Shown here: piece after piece, positions 28,693 to 37,800 of the stretch | How the letters are laid out: each line of letters opens with the position of its first letter | How positions within the stretch are numbered: position 1 is the first letter of the stretch | Assembly (NCBI RefSeq): GCF_001702265.1 | Contig: NZ_MAUE01000035.1 | Coordinates: 1-47,009, forward strand | DNA: 47,009 nt | Reading direction: 5' to 3' | Origin: Pseudomonas aylmerensis | GTDB lineage: Bacteria > Pseudomonadota > Gammaproteobacteria > Pseudomonadales > Pseudomonadaceae | Translations under genes and position numbers: made by a program | The notes under the pieces: model-generated | Databases searched by the model: none | Told to the model about the DNA's origin: nothing | The model's input: only the letters and a program-made list of their open reading frames with translations

Positions 28693-29128
28693 GGGAATGC
28701 TGGCTACCTGGGGATTTTGCGCAAAACATTGATCCAGAGCGGTATTTACTCGACTCAAATCAGTTAAAAGATCCCCTCCACCAACTAGCACCACTCCAGC
28801 AAGTAACGGCAACTTCCCCCGCCACATGAGAAACAATCGCTTAAACCCCACGCAAACAATATTCATTATCATTTAGCGCATGAAAACTTCGTTACAGGTT
28901 AAACAAAACATAATTGGTGAAAAGCCCGCTAATGCCCACACCGCAAGGGCTGCAGCCCCACAAAGGTGCACTATGTCCTTATTCCATCGAATAATTTCGC
29001 TATAGGAATTTTACTTGCCCGGTGTTTAGCCATAAAATCACCGCGATTGATTGCAGTGCGACATATCGTCACTGCATCGTTACTTTTTCGAGCTCAGAGA
29101 CCTTTGCTCTCTGTTAAGGATTTCCAGC
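28693..29128 (+). promoter_or_regulatory. nuo operon upstream region
   Basis: A 436-bp AT-richer stretch with no supported gene. It contains a Fur-box-like sequence (28858-28876), a 23-bp imperfect palindrome with GCAGTG and CACTGC ends (29053-29075), and a hairpin CAGAGA/TCTCTG (29095-29113) just before the ribosome site. It must hold the main nuo promoter. I could not place a -35/-10 pair with confidence, nor a canonical Anr box. Confidence 0.6.
28858..28876. promoter_or_regulatory. Fur-box-like site upstream of nuoA
   Basis: On the minus strand this reads AAATGATAATGAATATT, matching the left half of the Fur consensus GATAATGATAATCATTATC well and the right half partly. It lies about 255 bases upstream of the nuoA start. 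The sequence is moderately degenerate. Confidence 0.35.
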
Positions 29129-29542
29129 ATGACCGAAGCGACAGGACTCATGGCCCACAACTGGGGCTTTGCCATTTTCCTCCTCGGTGTTGTCGGCCTC
29201 TGCGCCTTCATGCTCGGCGTCTCCAGCCTCCTCGGGTCAAAAGCCTGGGGCCGCAGCAAAAACGAACCGTTCGAGTCCGGCATGCTCCCTACAGGTGGCG
29301 CCCGCTTGCGGCTCTCAGCCAAATTCTATCTGGTCGCGATGCTCTTCGTGATCTTCGACATCGAAGCCCTCTTTCTCTTTGCCTGGTCTGTGTCCGTCCG
29401 CGAAAGCGGCTGGACCGGATTCGTCGAAGCCCTCGTTTTCATAGCAATTCTGTTGGCAGGCCTTGTCTACCTATTCCGAGTGGGCGCCCTTGACTGGGCT
29501 CCGGAAGCTCGTCGTAAGCGGCAAGCGAAGCTGAAACAATGA
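29129..29542 (+). CDS. nuoA: NADH-quinone oxidoreductase subunit A
   Basis: A 137-residue membrane subunit of complex I. Three transmembrane helices are visible, and the conserved loop between the first and second (KNEPFESGMLP) contributes to the quinone-site region. The frame is open upstream, but ATG 29129 has AAGGA eight bases away and gives the family N-terminus MTEATGLMAHNWGFA. It is the first gene of the nuo operon; nuoB follows after 10 bases. Confidence 0.97.
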   Translation: MTEATGLMAHNWGFAIFLLGVVGLCAFMLGVSSLLGSKAWGRSKNEPFESGMLPTGGARLRLSAKFYLVAMLFVIFDIEALFLFAWSVSVRESGWTGFVEALVFIAILLAGLVYLFRVGALDWAPEARRKRQAKLKQ

Positions 29543-29552
29543 GGCTTTGGCG

Positions 29553-30227
29553 ATGCAATACAATCTCACCAGGATCGACCCGGATGCTCCTAACGAGCAG
29601 TACCCCATCGGCGAACGGGAAACCGTTTCCGACCCGTTAGAAGACCAAGTCCACAAAAACATCTACATGGGCAAGCTGGAAGACGTGCTGAGTGGCGCGG
29701 TCAACTGGGGGCGTAAAAACTCCCTGTGGCCGTACAACTTCGGCCTTTCGTGCTGCTACGTGGAAATGACCACCGCCTTCACGGCGCCCCACGACATCGC
29801 GCGCTTTGGCGCCGAAGTTATCCGGGCATCGCCGCGCCAGGCGGATTTCATGGTTATCGCCGGAACCTGCTTCATCAAGATGGCGCCGATCATTCAGCGT
29901 CTCTACGAGCAAATGCTCGAGCCGAAGTGGGTTATCTCCATGGGTTCGTGCGCCAACTCCGGTGGCATGTACGACATCTACTCCGTGGTTCAGGGGGTGG
30001 ACAAGTTCCTGCCCGTGGACGTCTACGTGCCTGGCTGCCCGCCTCGCCCTGAAGCTTTCCTGCAAGGCTTGATGCTGTTGCAGGAGTCGATTGGCAAGGA
30101 GCGTCGCCCGCTTTCCTGGGTCGTCGGCGATCAAGGCGTGTACCGCGCCGAGATGCCTTCGCAAAAGGAACAGCGCCGCGAACAGCGAATCGCAGTCACC
30201 AACCTGCGCAGCCCCGACGAAGTCTGA
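29553..30227 (+). CDS. nuoB: NADH-quinone oxidoreductase subunit B
   Basis: A 224-residue peripheral-arm subunit carrying cluster N2, the last electron donor to quinone. The ligands Cys67-Cys68 (GLSCCYVEM), Cys133 (GSCANSGG) and Cys162 (VPGCPPRPEA) are all present. ATG 29553 has GAGG eight bases upstream; an in-frame TTG two codons earlier is not needed. A 72-bp gap to nuoCD follows. Confidence 0.98.
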   Translation: MQYNLTRIDPDAPNEQYPIGERETVSDPLEDQVHKNIYMGKLEDVLSGAVNWGRKNSLWPYNFGLSCCYVEMTTAFTAPHDIARFGAEVIRASPRQADFMVIAGTCFIKMAPIIQRLYEQMLEPKWVISMGSCANSGGMYDIYSVVQGVDKFLPVDVYVPGCPPRPEAFLQGLMLLQESIGKERRPLSWVVGDQGVYRAEMPSQKEQRREQRIAVTNLRSPDEV

Positions 30228-30299
30228 TCCAGCCCCGCTTCTTTTATAGAACGAAAACCTGGCTTCATTCTTTACGTTGACCGAAAGCGATAAAAAACC

Positions 30300-32084
30300 A
30301 TGACTACAGGCAGTGCTCTGTACATCCCGCCTTATAAGGCAGACGACCAGGATGTGGTCGTCGAACTCAATAACCGTTTTGGCCCTGACGCCTTCACCGC
30401 CCAGGCCACACGCACCGGTATGCCGGTGCTGTGGGTGGCGCGTGCCAAGCTTGTCGAAGTCCTGACCTTCCTGCGCAACCTGCCCAAGCCGTACGTCATG
30501 CTCTATGACCTGCATGGCGTGGACGAGCGTCTGCGCACCAAGCGCCAGGGGCTGCCGAGCGGCGCCGACTTCACCGTGTTCTATCACCTGCTGTCGATCG
30601 AACGTAACAGCGACGTGATGATCAAGGTCGCCCTTTCCGAAAGCGACCTGAGCGTGCCGACCGTGACCGGTATCTGGCCGAACGCCAGCTGGTACGAGCG
30701 TGAAGTCTGGGACATGTTCGGGATCGACTTCCCGGGCCACCCGCACCTGACGCGCATCATGATGCCGCCGACCTGGGAAGGTCACCCGCTGCGCAAGGAC
30801 TTCCCTGCGCGCGCCACCGAATTCGACCCGTTCAGCCTCAACCTCGCCAAGCAACAGCTTGAAGAAGAGGCTGCGCGCTTCCGTCCGGAAGACTGGGGCA
30901 TGAAGCGCTCCGGCACCAACGAGGACTACATGTTCCTCAACCTGGGCCCGAACCACCCTTCGGCTCACGGTGCGTTCCGCATCATCCTGCAACTGGACGG
31001 CGAAGAAATCGTCGACTGCGTGCCGGACATCGGCTACCACCACCGTGGTGCCGAGAAGATGGCCGAGCGTCAGTCCTGGCACAGCTTCATCCCGTACACC
31101 GACCGTATCGACTACCTCGGCGGCGTGATGAACAACCTGCCGTACGTGCTCTCGGTCGAGAAGCTGGCCGGCATCAAGGTCCCGGACCGCGTCGACACCA
31201 TCCGCATCATGATGGCCGAGTTCTTCCGGATCACCAGCCACCTGCTGTTCCTGGGTACCTATATCCAGGACGTCGGCGCCATGACCCCGGTGTTCTTCAC
31301 CTTCACCGACCGGCAGCGCGCCTACAAGGTCATCGAAGCCATCACCGGCTTCCGCCTGCACCCGGCCTGGTACCGCATCGGCGGTGTCGCCCATGACCTG
31401 CCTAACGGCTGGGAACGCCTGGTCAAGGAATTCATCGACTGGATGCCCAAGCGTCTGGACGAGTACCAGAAAGCCGCGCTGGACAACAGCATCCTCAAGG
31501 GCCGCACCATCGGCGTCGCCCAGTACAACACCAAGGAAGCCCTGGAATGGGGCGTCACCGGTGCTGGCCTGCGTTCCACCGGTTGCGATTTCGACCTGCG
31601 TAAAGCGCGCCCGTACTCCGGCTACGAGAACTTCGAATTCGAAGTCCCGCTGGCGGCCAATGGCGATGCCTACGACCGTTGCATCGTGCGCGTCGAAGAA
31701 ATGCGCCAGAGCCTGAAGATCATCGAGCAGTGCATGCGCAACATGCCGGCCGGCCCGTATAAGGCGGATCACCCGCTGACCACGCCGCCGCCGAAAGAGC
31801 GCACGCTGCAGCACATCGAAACCCTGATCACGCACTTCCTGCAAGTTTCGTGGGGCCCGGTGATGCCGGCCAACGAATCCTTCCAGATGATCGAAGCGAC
31901 CAAGGGTATCAACAGTTATTACCTGACGAGCGATGGCGGCACCATGAGCTACCGCACCCGGATTCGTACCCCAAGCTTCGCGCACTTGCAGCAGATCCCT
32001 TCGGTGATCAAAGGCGAGATGGTCGCGGACTTGATTGCGTACCTGGGTAGTATCGATTTCGTTATGGCCGACGTGGACCGCTAA
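30300..32084 (+). CDS. nuoCD: NADH-quinone oxidoreductase fused subunit C/D
   Basis: A 594-residue fusion of the 30-kDa (NuoC, about residues 1-190) and 49-kDa (NuoD, about 205-594) subunits, as in E. coli and other pseudomonads. The NuoC signature WYEREVWDMFGIDFPGHP is near 130-147. The NuoD part contains NLGPNHPSAHG, which shapes the quinone cavity next to NuoB. The C-terminal SIDFVMADVDR is the conserved family end. The ribosome site is weak, so translation may depend partly on upstream genes. nuoE starts two bases after the stop. Confidence 0.98.
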   Translation: MTTGSALYIPPYKADDQDVVVELNNRFGPDAFTAQATRTGMPVLWVARAKLVEVLTFLRNLPKPYVMLYDLHGVDERLRTKRQGLPSGADFTVFYHLLSIERNSDVMIKVALSESDLSVPTVTGIWPNASWYEREVWDMFGIDFPGHPHLTRIMMPPTWEGHPLRKDFPARATEFDPFSLNLAKQQLEEEAARFRPEDWGMKRSGTNEDYMFLNLGPNHPSAHGAFRIILQLDGEEIVDCVPDIGYHHRGAEKMAERQSWHSFIPYTDRIDYLGGVMNNLPYVLSVEKLAGIKVPDRVDTIRIMMAEFFRITSHLLFLGTYIQDVGAMTPVFFTFTDRQRAYKVIEAITGFRLHPAWYRIGGVAHDLPNGWERLVKEFIDWMPKRLDEYQKAALDNSILKGRTIGVAQYNTKEALEWGVTGAGLRSTGCDFDLRKARPYSGYENFEFEVPLAANGDAYDRCIVRVEEMRQSLKIIEQCMRNMPAGPYKADHPLTTPPPKERTLQHIETLITHFLQVSWGPVMPANESFQMIEATKGINSYYLTSDGGTMSYRTRIRTPSFAHLQQIPSVIKGEMVADLIAYLGSIDFVMADVDR

Positions 32085-32086
32085 GC

Positions 32087-32584
32087 ATGAACAGCACGCT
32101 TATCCAGACAGACCGTTTCACCCTCAGTGAAACCGAGCGCTCGGCCATCGAGCACGAGCTGCATCACTACGAAGACCCGCGCGCGGCGTCGATCGAAGCC
32201 CTGAAGATCGTCCAGAAGGAACGTGGCTGGGTGCCGGACGGCGCCCTCTACGCCATCGGCGAGATCCTCGGCATCCCGGCCAGTGATGTTGAAGGTGTGG
32301 CAACGTTCTACAGCCAGATCTTCCGCCAGCCCGTGGGCCGCCACATCATTCGCGTGTGCGACAGCATGGTCTGCTACATCGGTGGCCACGAGTCGGTGGT
32401 CAGCGAAATCCAGAACAAGCTGGGCATCGGCCTTGGCCAAACCACCCCGGACGGCCGCTTCACGCTGCTGCCGGTGTGCTGCCTGGGCAACTGCGACAAG
32501 GCGCCGGCGTTGATGATCGACGACGACACATTCGGTGACGTGCAGCCTGCTGGCGTGACCCAATTGCTCGAGGGCTACCCATGA
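32087..32584 (+). CDS. nuoE: NADH-quinone oxidoreductase subunit E
   Basis: A 165-residue thioredoxin-like subunit with the 2Fe-2S cluster N1a. The ligands are Cys91 and Cys96 (CDSMVC), then Cys132 and Cys136 (CLGNC). It helps form the NADH dehydrogenase module with NuoF and NuoG. It begins two bases after the nuoCD stop and overlaps nuoF by ATGA. Confidence 0.98.
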   Translation: MNSTLIQTDRFTLSETERSAIEHELHHYEDPRAASIEALKIVQKERGWVPDGALYAIGEILGIPASDVEGVATFYSQIFRQPVGRHIIRVCDSMVCYIGGHESVVSEIQNKLGIGLGQTTPDGRFTLLPVCCLGNCDKAPALMIDDDTFGDVQPAGVTQLLEGYP

Positions 32585-33936
32585 CCCTTACATCTTTCGG
32601 CCCGGCCAACCTGATCAAGCGTTCGCCTGAGACCCACCCACTGACCTGGCGCCTGCGTGACGATGCCGAGCCGGTATGGCTCGACGAGTACCAGGCCAAG
32701 AACGGCTACGCCGCTGCGCGCAAAGCCTTCGCCGACATGGCCCAGGACGATATCGTCCAGACCGTGAAAGACGCCGGCCTCAAAGGTCGGGGCGGTGCAG
32801 GCTTCCCCACGGGCGTGAAGTGGGGCCTGATGCCCAAGGACGAATCCATCAACATCCGCTACCTGCTGTGCAACGCGGATGAAATGGAGCCGAACACCTG
32901 GAAAGACCGCATGCTGATGGAGCAACTGCCCCATCTACTGATCGAAGGCATGCTGATCAGCGCCCGCGCGCTGAAAACCTACCGCGGCTACATCTTCCTG
33001 CGTGGCGAATACACCACCGCCGCCAAGCACCTCAACCGTGCCGTGGCAGAAGCCAAGGCCGCAGGCCTCTTGGGCAAGAACATCCTCGGTTCGGGTTTTG
33101 ACTTCGAACTGTTCGTGCACACCGGCGCCGGGCGTTACATCTGCGGTGAAGAAACCGCACTGATCAACTCCCTCGAAGGCCGCCGCGCCAACCCGCGCTC
33201 CAAGCCGCCCTTCCCTGCCGCCGTGGGCGTGTGGGGCAAGCCGACCTGCGTGAACAACGTCGAGACCCTGTGCAACGTACCGGCGATCATCGCCGACGGC
33301 GTCGACTGGTACAAATCGTTGGCCCGCGAAGGCAGCGAAGATATGGGCACCAAGCTCATGGGCTTCTCCGGCAAGGTCAAGAACCCGGGCCTGTGGGAGC
33401 TGCCTTTCGGCGTGACCGCCCGCGAGCTGTTCGAGGACTACGCCGGCGGCATGCGCGACGGCTACACCTTGAAAGCCTGGCAGCCAGGCGGTGCCGGTAC
33501 CGGCTTCCTGTTGCCCGAGCACCTCGACGCACAGATGTATGCCGGCGGCATCGGCAAGGTCGGCACCCGGATGGGTACCGGCCTGGCGATGGCGGTGGAC
33601 AACACCGTGAACATGGTTTCGCTGCTGCGCAATATGGAGCAGTTCTTTGCCCGTGAATCGTGCGGTTTCTGCACCCCATGCCGCGACGGTCTGCCGTGGA
33701 GCGTCAAGCTGTTGATGGCCCTGGAAAACGGCGAAGGCCGCCAGGGTGACATCGAGACCCTGCTGGGTCTGGTCGGTTTCCTCGGCCCAGGCAAGACCTT
33801 CTGTGCTCACGCACCGGGCGCCGTGGAGCCATTGGGCAGCGCAATCAAATACTTCCGCTCGGAGTTCGAAGCCGGCATCGCGCCTACCAGCGCCGCCGTC
33901 CCGCCTCTGGCGAGGCCGATCGTAGTCGGCGCGTAA
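32581..33936 (+). CDS. nuoF: NADH-quinone oxidoreductase subunit F
   Basis: A 451-residue subunit that binds NADH and FMN and carries 4Fe-4S cluster N3. The FMN/NADH glycine-rich loop GRGGAGFPTGVKW is at 69-81, and the second glycine motif TGAGRYICGEET is near 182-193. Cluster ligands are Cys361, Cys364, Cys367 (SCGFCTPC) and Cys408 (FCAHAPG). It overlaps nuoE by four bases. An unusually long 134-bp gap follows before nuoG. Confidence 0.98.
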   Translation: MTLTSFGPANLIKRSPETHPLTWRLRDDAEPVWLDEYQAKNGYAAARKAFADMAQDDIVQTVKDAGLKGRGGAGFPTGVKWGLMPKDESINIRYLLCNADEMEPNTWKDRMLMEQLPHLLIEGMLISARALKTYRGYIFLRGEYTTAAKHLNRAVAEAKAAGLLGKNILGSGFDFELFVHTGAGRYICGEETALINSLEGRRANPRSKPPFPAAVGVWGKPTCVNNVETLCNVPAIIADGVDWYKSLAREGSEDMGTKLMGFSGKVKNPGLWELPFGVTARELFEDYAGGMRDGYTLKAWQPGGAGTGFLLPEHLDAQMYAGGIGKVGTRMGTGLAMAVDNTVNMVSLLRNMEQFFARESCGFCTPCRDGLPWSVKLLMALENGEGRQGDIETLLGLVGFLGPGKTFCAHAPGAVEPLGSAIKYFRSEFEAGIAPTSAAVPPLARPIVVGA

Positions 33937-33945
33937 CGCTTAAAG

Positions 33946-33973
33946 AGCGAAGGGTCCGTGCCCTTCGCTTTCT
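33946..33973 (+). other. Intra-operon hairpin between nuoF and nuoG
   Basis: AGCGAAGGG (33946-33954) pairs with CCCTTCGCT (33961-33969) around a TCCGTG loop and is followed by TTCTC. The stem is strong but the T-run poor, so it may slow or partly end transcription, or set the stability of the distal mRNA. Confidence 0.6.
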
Positions 33974-34002
33974 CATGTGCTGACGCCGTCAAGGCTGTGT
34001 AG

Positions 34003-34089
34003 ATGCACATGAATAACAAGATTCCATTAGCCACGCCCGCTGACAACGGGCCAACGAAGAACTTTGAACCATGGCCACTATCCACGTAG
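34003..34089 (+). CDS. Possible 28-codon leader peptide overlapping the nuoG start
   Basis: An ATG at 34003 with AAGG eight bases upstream opens a 28-codon frame (MHMNNKIPLATPADNG...WPLST). Its stop (34087-34089) lies 16 bases inside nuoG, in a different frame. nuoG itself has a weak ribosome site. Such overlap is typical of translational coupling, but a short frame like this can occur by chance. No homolog is known to me. Confidence 0.3.
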   Translation: MHMNNKIPLATPADNGPTKNFEPWPLST

Positions 34090-36785
34090 ACGGCAAAGCG
34101 CTCGAAGTCGATGGGGCGGACAACCTGTTACAGGCGTGTCTGTCACTAGGCCTCGACATCCCTTATTTCTGCTGGCACCCCGCGCTTGGTAGCGTCGGTG
34201 CCTGTCGCCAGTGTGCGGTCAAGCAATACACCGACGAGAACGACACCCGTGGTCGTATCGTCATGTCCTGCATGACCCCAGCCACCGACAACACCTGGAT
34301 TTCCATCGACGATGATGAATCCAAGGCGTTCCGCGCCAGCGTTGTCGAATGGCTGATGACCAACCACCCCCACGACTGCCCGGTCTGTGAGGAAGGCGGT
34401 CACTGCCACCTGCAAGACATGACGGTGATGACTGGCCACAACGAGCGTCGTTATCGCTTCACCAAGCGTACCCACCAGAACCAGGACCTCGGCCCGTTCA
34501 TTTCCCACGAGATGAACCGCTGCATCGCCTGCTATCGCTGCGTGCGCTTCTATAAAGACTACGCCGGCGGCACCGACCTGGGCGTCTTCGGCGCCCACGA
34601 CAACGTGTACTTCGGTCGCGTTGAAGACGGCGTGCTCGAAAGCGAGTTCTCCGGCAACCTCACCGAGGTCTGCCCGACCGGTGTGTTCACCGACAAGACT
34701 CACTCCGAGCGCTACAACCGTAAATGGGACATGCAGTTCTCGCCGAGCATCTGCCATGGCTGCTCCAGCGGTTGCAACATCTCCCCGGGCGAGCGCTACG
34801 GCGAACTGCGTCGGATCGAAAACCGCTTCAACGGTTCGGTCAACCAGTACTTCCTGTGTGACCGTGGCCGCTTCGGCTATGGCTACGTCAACCGCGAAGA
34901 CCGCCCACGCCAGCCGCTGCTGGCCGGTGGCGCCAAGCTGAGCCTGGACGCGGCGCTGGATAAAGCCGCCGACCTGCTGCGCGGGCGCAACATCGTCGGT
35001 ATCGGTTCGCCACGCGCCAGTCTCGAAAGCAACTACGCGTTGCGCGAGCTGGTCGGTGCCGAGCACTTCTACTCCGGCATCGAAGCCGGTGAACTGGAGC
35101 GCATCCGCCTGGTGCTGCAAGTGCTGAACGACAGCCCGCTGCCCGTGCCGAACATGCGCGACATCGAAGACCACGACGCCATCTTCGTGCTCGGTGAAGA
35201 CCTGACCCAGACCGCTGCCCGCATCGCCCTGTCGCTGCGCCAGTCGGTCAAGGGCAAGGCTGAAGACATGGCCGAGGCCATGCGCGTACAGCCGTGGCTC
35301 GACGCGGCCGTGAAAAACATCGGCCAGCACGCGCTGAACCCGCTGTTTATCGCCAGCCTGGCCGAAACCAAGCTCGACGACATCGCCGAAGAATGCGTAC
35401 ACGCAGCCCCCGACGACCTGGCCCGCATCGGTTTCGCCGTGGCCCACGCCCTTGACGCCAGCGCGCCTGCCGTCGACGGCCTGGACACTGAAGCCGTCGA
35501 ACTGGCCCAGCGCATCGCCGACGCCCTGCTCGCGGCCAAGCGTCCATTGATCATTGCCGGGACCTCGCTGGGTTCCAAGGCGCTGATCGAGGCGGCTGCC
35601 AACATCGCCAAGGCCCTGAAGCTGCGCGACAAGAACGGTTCCATCAGCCTCGTCGTGCCGGAAGCCAACAGCCTTGGCCTGGCCATGCTCGGTGGCGAAT
35701 CGCTGGACGCGGCGCTGCAAACCGTGATCGACGGCAACGCCGACGCCATCGTGGTGCTGGAAAACGACCTGTACACCCGCACCGATGCCGCCAAGGTTGA
35801 TGCTGCGCTCGACGCCACCAAGGTGCTGATCGTTGCCGACCACCAGAAGACCGCCACCAGCGAACGTGCCGACCTGATCCTGCCAGCCGCCACCTTCGCC
35901 GAAGGCGACGGTACCCTGGTCAGCCAGGAAGGCCGCGCCCAGCGCTTCTTCCAGGTGTTCGATCCGAAGTACATGGACGCCAGCATCCTGGTTCACGAAG
36001 GCTGGCGCTGGCTGCATGCCCTGCGCGCGACCCTGCTGAACCAGCCGATCGACTGGACCCAGCTCGACCACGTCACCGCTGCCGCCGCCGCAAGCGCACC
36101 GCAGCTGGCACGTATCGTCGATGCTGCACCGTCCGCCTCGTTCCGCATCAAGGGCTTGAAACTGGCCCGCGAACCGCTGCGTTACTCCGGTCGTACCGCC
36201 ATGCGTGCTGACATCAGCGTGCACGAGCCGCGTACCCCGCAAGACCCGGACACCGCGTTTGCCTTCTCCATGGAAGGTTACTCGGGTTCGGTCGAGCCGC
36301 GTCAGCAAGTGCCATTTGCCTGGTCGCCGGGCTGGAACTCGCCGCAGGCCTGGAACAAGTTCCAGGACGAAGTCGGTGGCCACATCCGTGCTGGCGACCC
36401 GGGCACCCGCCTGATCGAAAGCACAGGTGATTCGCTGAACTGGTTCGCCGCGGTACCGCGTCCGTTCAACCCGGCCCAGGGCACCTGGCAGGTTGTGCCG
36501 TTCTTCCACCTGTTCGGCAGTGAAGAAACCTCTTCCAAAGCCGCGCCGGTACAAGAACGCATCCCAGCCGCGTATGTGTCCGTGGCCAAGTCCGAAGCCG
36601 ACCGCCTGGGCGTCAACGACGGCGCCCTGCTCAGCCTCAACGTGGCTGGCCAGACCCTGCGCCTGCCGCTGCGCATCAACGAAGAGTTGGGTGCCGGCCT
36701 GGTTGCACTGCCCAAGGGCTTCGCCGGTATTCCAGCGGCGATCTTTGGCAAAACCGTTGACGGTCTGCAGGAGGCAGCGCAATGA
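34071..36785 (+). CDS. nuoG: NADH-quinone oxidoreductase subunit G
   Basis: A 904-residue iron-sulfur subunit. The N-terminal ferredoxin domain binds N1b with Cys34, Cys45, Cys48 and Cys67. A His/Cys-ligated 4Fe-4S cluster follows in HDCPVCEEGGHC. N4/N6-type ligands lie in CIACYRC, with CPTG further on. The set CHGCSSGC plus a distal Cys (FLCDRG) shows that the extra cluster N7 is kept, as in E. coli. The rest is a molybdopterin-oxidoreductase-like fold without cofactor. The start has only a weak ribosome site. The stop overlaps nuoH by ATGA. Confidence 0.98.
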   Translation: MATIHVDGKALEVDGADNLLQACLSLGLDIPYFCWHPALGSVGACRQCAVKQYTDENDTRGRIVMSCMTPATDNTWISIDDDESKAFRASVVEWLMTNHPHDCPVCEEGGHCHLQDMTVMTGHNERRYRFTKRTHQNQDLGPFISHEMNRCIACYRCVRFYKDYAGGTDLGVFGAHDNVYFGRVEDGVLESEFSGNLTEVCPTGVFTDKTHSERYNRKWDMQFSPSICHGCSSGCNISPGERYGELRRIENRFNGSVNQYFLCDRGRFGYGYVNREDRPRQPLLAGGAKLSLDAALDKAADLLRGRNIVGIGSPRASLESNYALRELVGAEHFYSGIEAGELERIRLVLQVLNDSPLPVPNMRDIEDHDAIFVLGEDLTQTAARIALSLRQSVKGKAEDMAEAMRVQPWLDAAVKNIGQHALNPLFIASLAETKLDDIAEECVHAAPDDLARIGFAVAHALDASAPAVDGLDTEAVELAQRIADALLAAKRPLIIAGTSLGSKALIEAAANIAKALKLRDKNGSISLVVPEANSLGLAMLGGESLDAALQTVIDGNADAIVVLENDLYTRTDAAKVDAALDATKVLIVADHQKTATSERADLILPAATFAEGDGTLVSQEGRAQRFFQVFDPKYMDASILVHEGWRWLHALRATLLNQPIDWTQLDHVTAAAAASAPQLARIVDAAPSASFRIKGLKLAREPLRYSGRTAMRADISVHEPRTPQDPDTAFAFSMEGYSGSVEPRQQVPFAWSPGWNSPQAWNKFQDEVGGHIRAGDPGTRLIESTGDSLNWFAAVPRPFNPAQGTWQVVPFFHLFGSEETSSKAAPVQERIPAAYVSVAKSEADRLGVNDGALLSLNVAGQTLRLPLRINEELGAGLVALPKGFAGIPAAIFGKTVDGLQEAAQ

Positions 36786-37789
36786 CCTGGTTCACCCCTG
36801 AAGTGATCGACGTGATCATCGCGGTCGTCAAGGCCATCGTGATCCTGTTGGCCGTGGTCGTCGCGGGCGCCCTGCTCAGCTTCGTCGAACGTCGCCTGTT
36901 GGGCTGGTGGCAGGACCGTTATGGTCCGAACCGCGTTGGCCCGTTCGGTATGTTCCAGATCGCCGCCGACATGCTGAAAATGTTCTTCAAGGAAGACTGG
37001 ACCCCGCCGTTTGCCGACAAGGTGATCTTCACCCTGGCACCCGTCGTGGCCATGAGCGCCTTGCTGATCGCCTTCGCGATCATCCCGATCACCCCGACCT
37101 GGGGCGTCGCGGACCTGAACATCGGCTTGCTGTTCTTCTTCGCCATGGCCGGCCTGTCGGTCTACGCGGTGCTGTTCGCCGGTTGGTCGAGCAACAACAA
37201 GTTCGCCCTGCTGGGCAGCTTGCGGGCCTCGGCCCAGACCGTCTCCTACGAAGTGTTCATGGGCCTCGCGCTGATGGGCATCGTGGTGCAGGTCGGCTCG
37301 TTCAACATGCGCGACATCGTCGAGTACCAGGCGCAGAACCTGTGGTTCATCATTCCGCAGTTCTTCGGCTTCTGTACCTTCTTCATCGCTGGCGTGGCCG
37401 TGACTCACCGTCACCCGTTCGACCAGCCGGAAGCGGAACAGGAACTGGCCGACGGTTACCACATTGAATACGCCGGCATGAAATGGGGCATGTTCTTCGT
37501 CGGTGAGTACATCGGCATCATCTTGATCTCGGCCCTGTTGGTCACGCTGTTCTTCGGCGGCTGGCACGGTCCGTTCGGCATCCTGCCGCAGTTGGCGTTC
37601 TTCTGGTTCTTCCTGAAGACCGCGTTCTTCATCATGTTGTTTATCCTGCTGCGCGCTTCCATCCCGCGTCCACGGTATGACCAGGTGATGGATTTCAGCT
37701 GGCGTTTCTGCCTGCCGCTGACCCTGATCAATTTGCTGGTGACGGCTGCCGTTGTGTTGTTGAACACGCCAGCCGGCGCGGTTCAGTGA
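36782..37789 (+). CDS. nuoH: NADH-quinone oxidoreductase subunit H
   Basis: A 335-residue membrane subunit with about eight helices that anchors the quinone chamber and links it to the proton-pumping arm. Conserved loops ERRLLGWWQDRYGPNRVGP and VAVTHRHPFDQPEAEQELADGYHIEY, rich in acidic residues, form the start of the charged axis. It overlaps nuoG by four bases; nuoI starts 11 bases later. Confidence 0.98.
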   Translation: MTWFTPEVIDVIIAVVKAIVILLAVVVAGALLSFVERRLLGWWQDRYGPNRVGPFGMFQIAADMLKMFFKEDWTPPFADKVIFTLAPVVAMSALLIAFAIIPITPTWGVADLNIGLLFFFAMAGLSVYAVLFAGWSSNNKFALLGSLRASAQTVSYEVFMGLALMGIVVQVGSFNMRDIVEYQAQNLWFIIPQFFGFCTFFIAGVAVTHRHPFDQPEAEQELADGYHIEYAGMKWGMFFVGEYIGIILISALLVTLFFGGWHGPFGILPQLAFFWFFLKTAFFIMLFILLRASIPRPRYDQVMDFSWRFCLPLTLINLLVTAAVVLLNTPAGAVQ

Positions 37790-37800
37790 GGATTTGACCC

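Noticed and set aside
28193..28767. Overlapping frames with repeated WELACLRKRW and GAGLPAKAL segments
   Set aside because: Products of the REPIN array read in several frames; no ribosome sites and no family outside REP arrays.
28966..29493. A 175-codon plus-strand frame over the nuoA region
   Set aside because: Out of frame with nuoA, Arg/Pro-rich, and starts inside the promoter region; shadow of nuoA.
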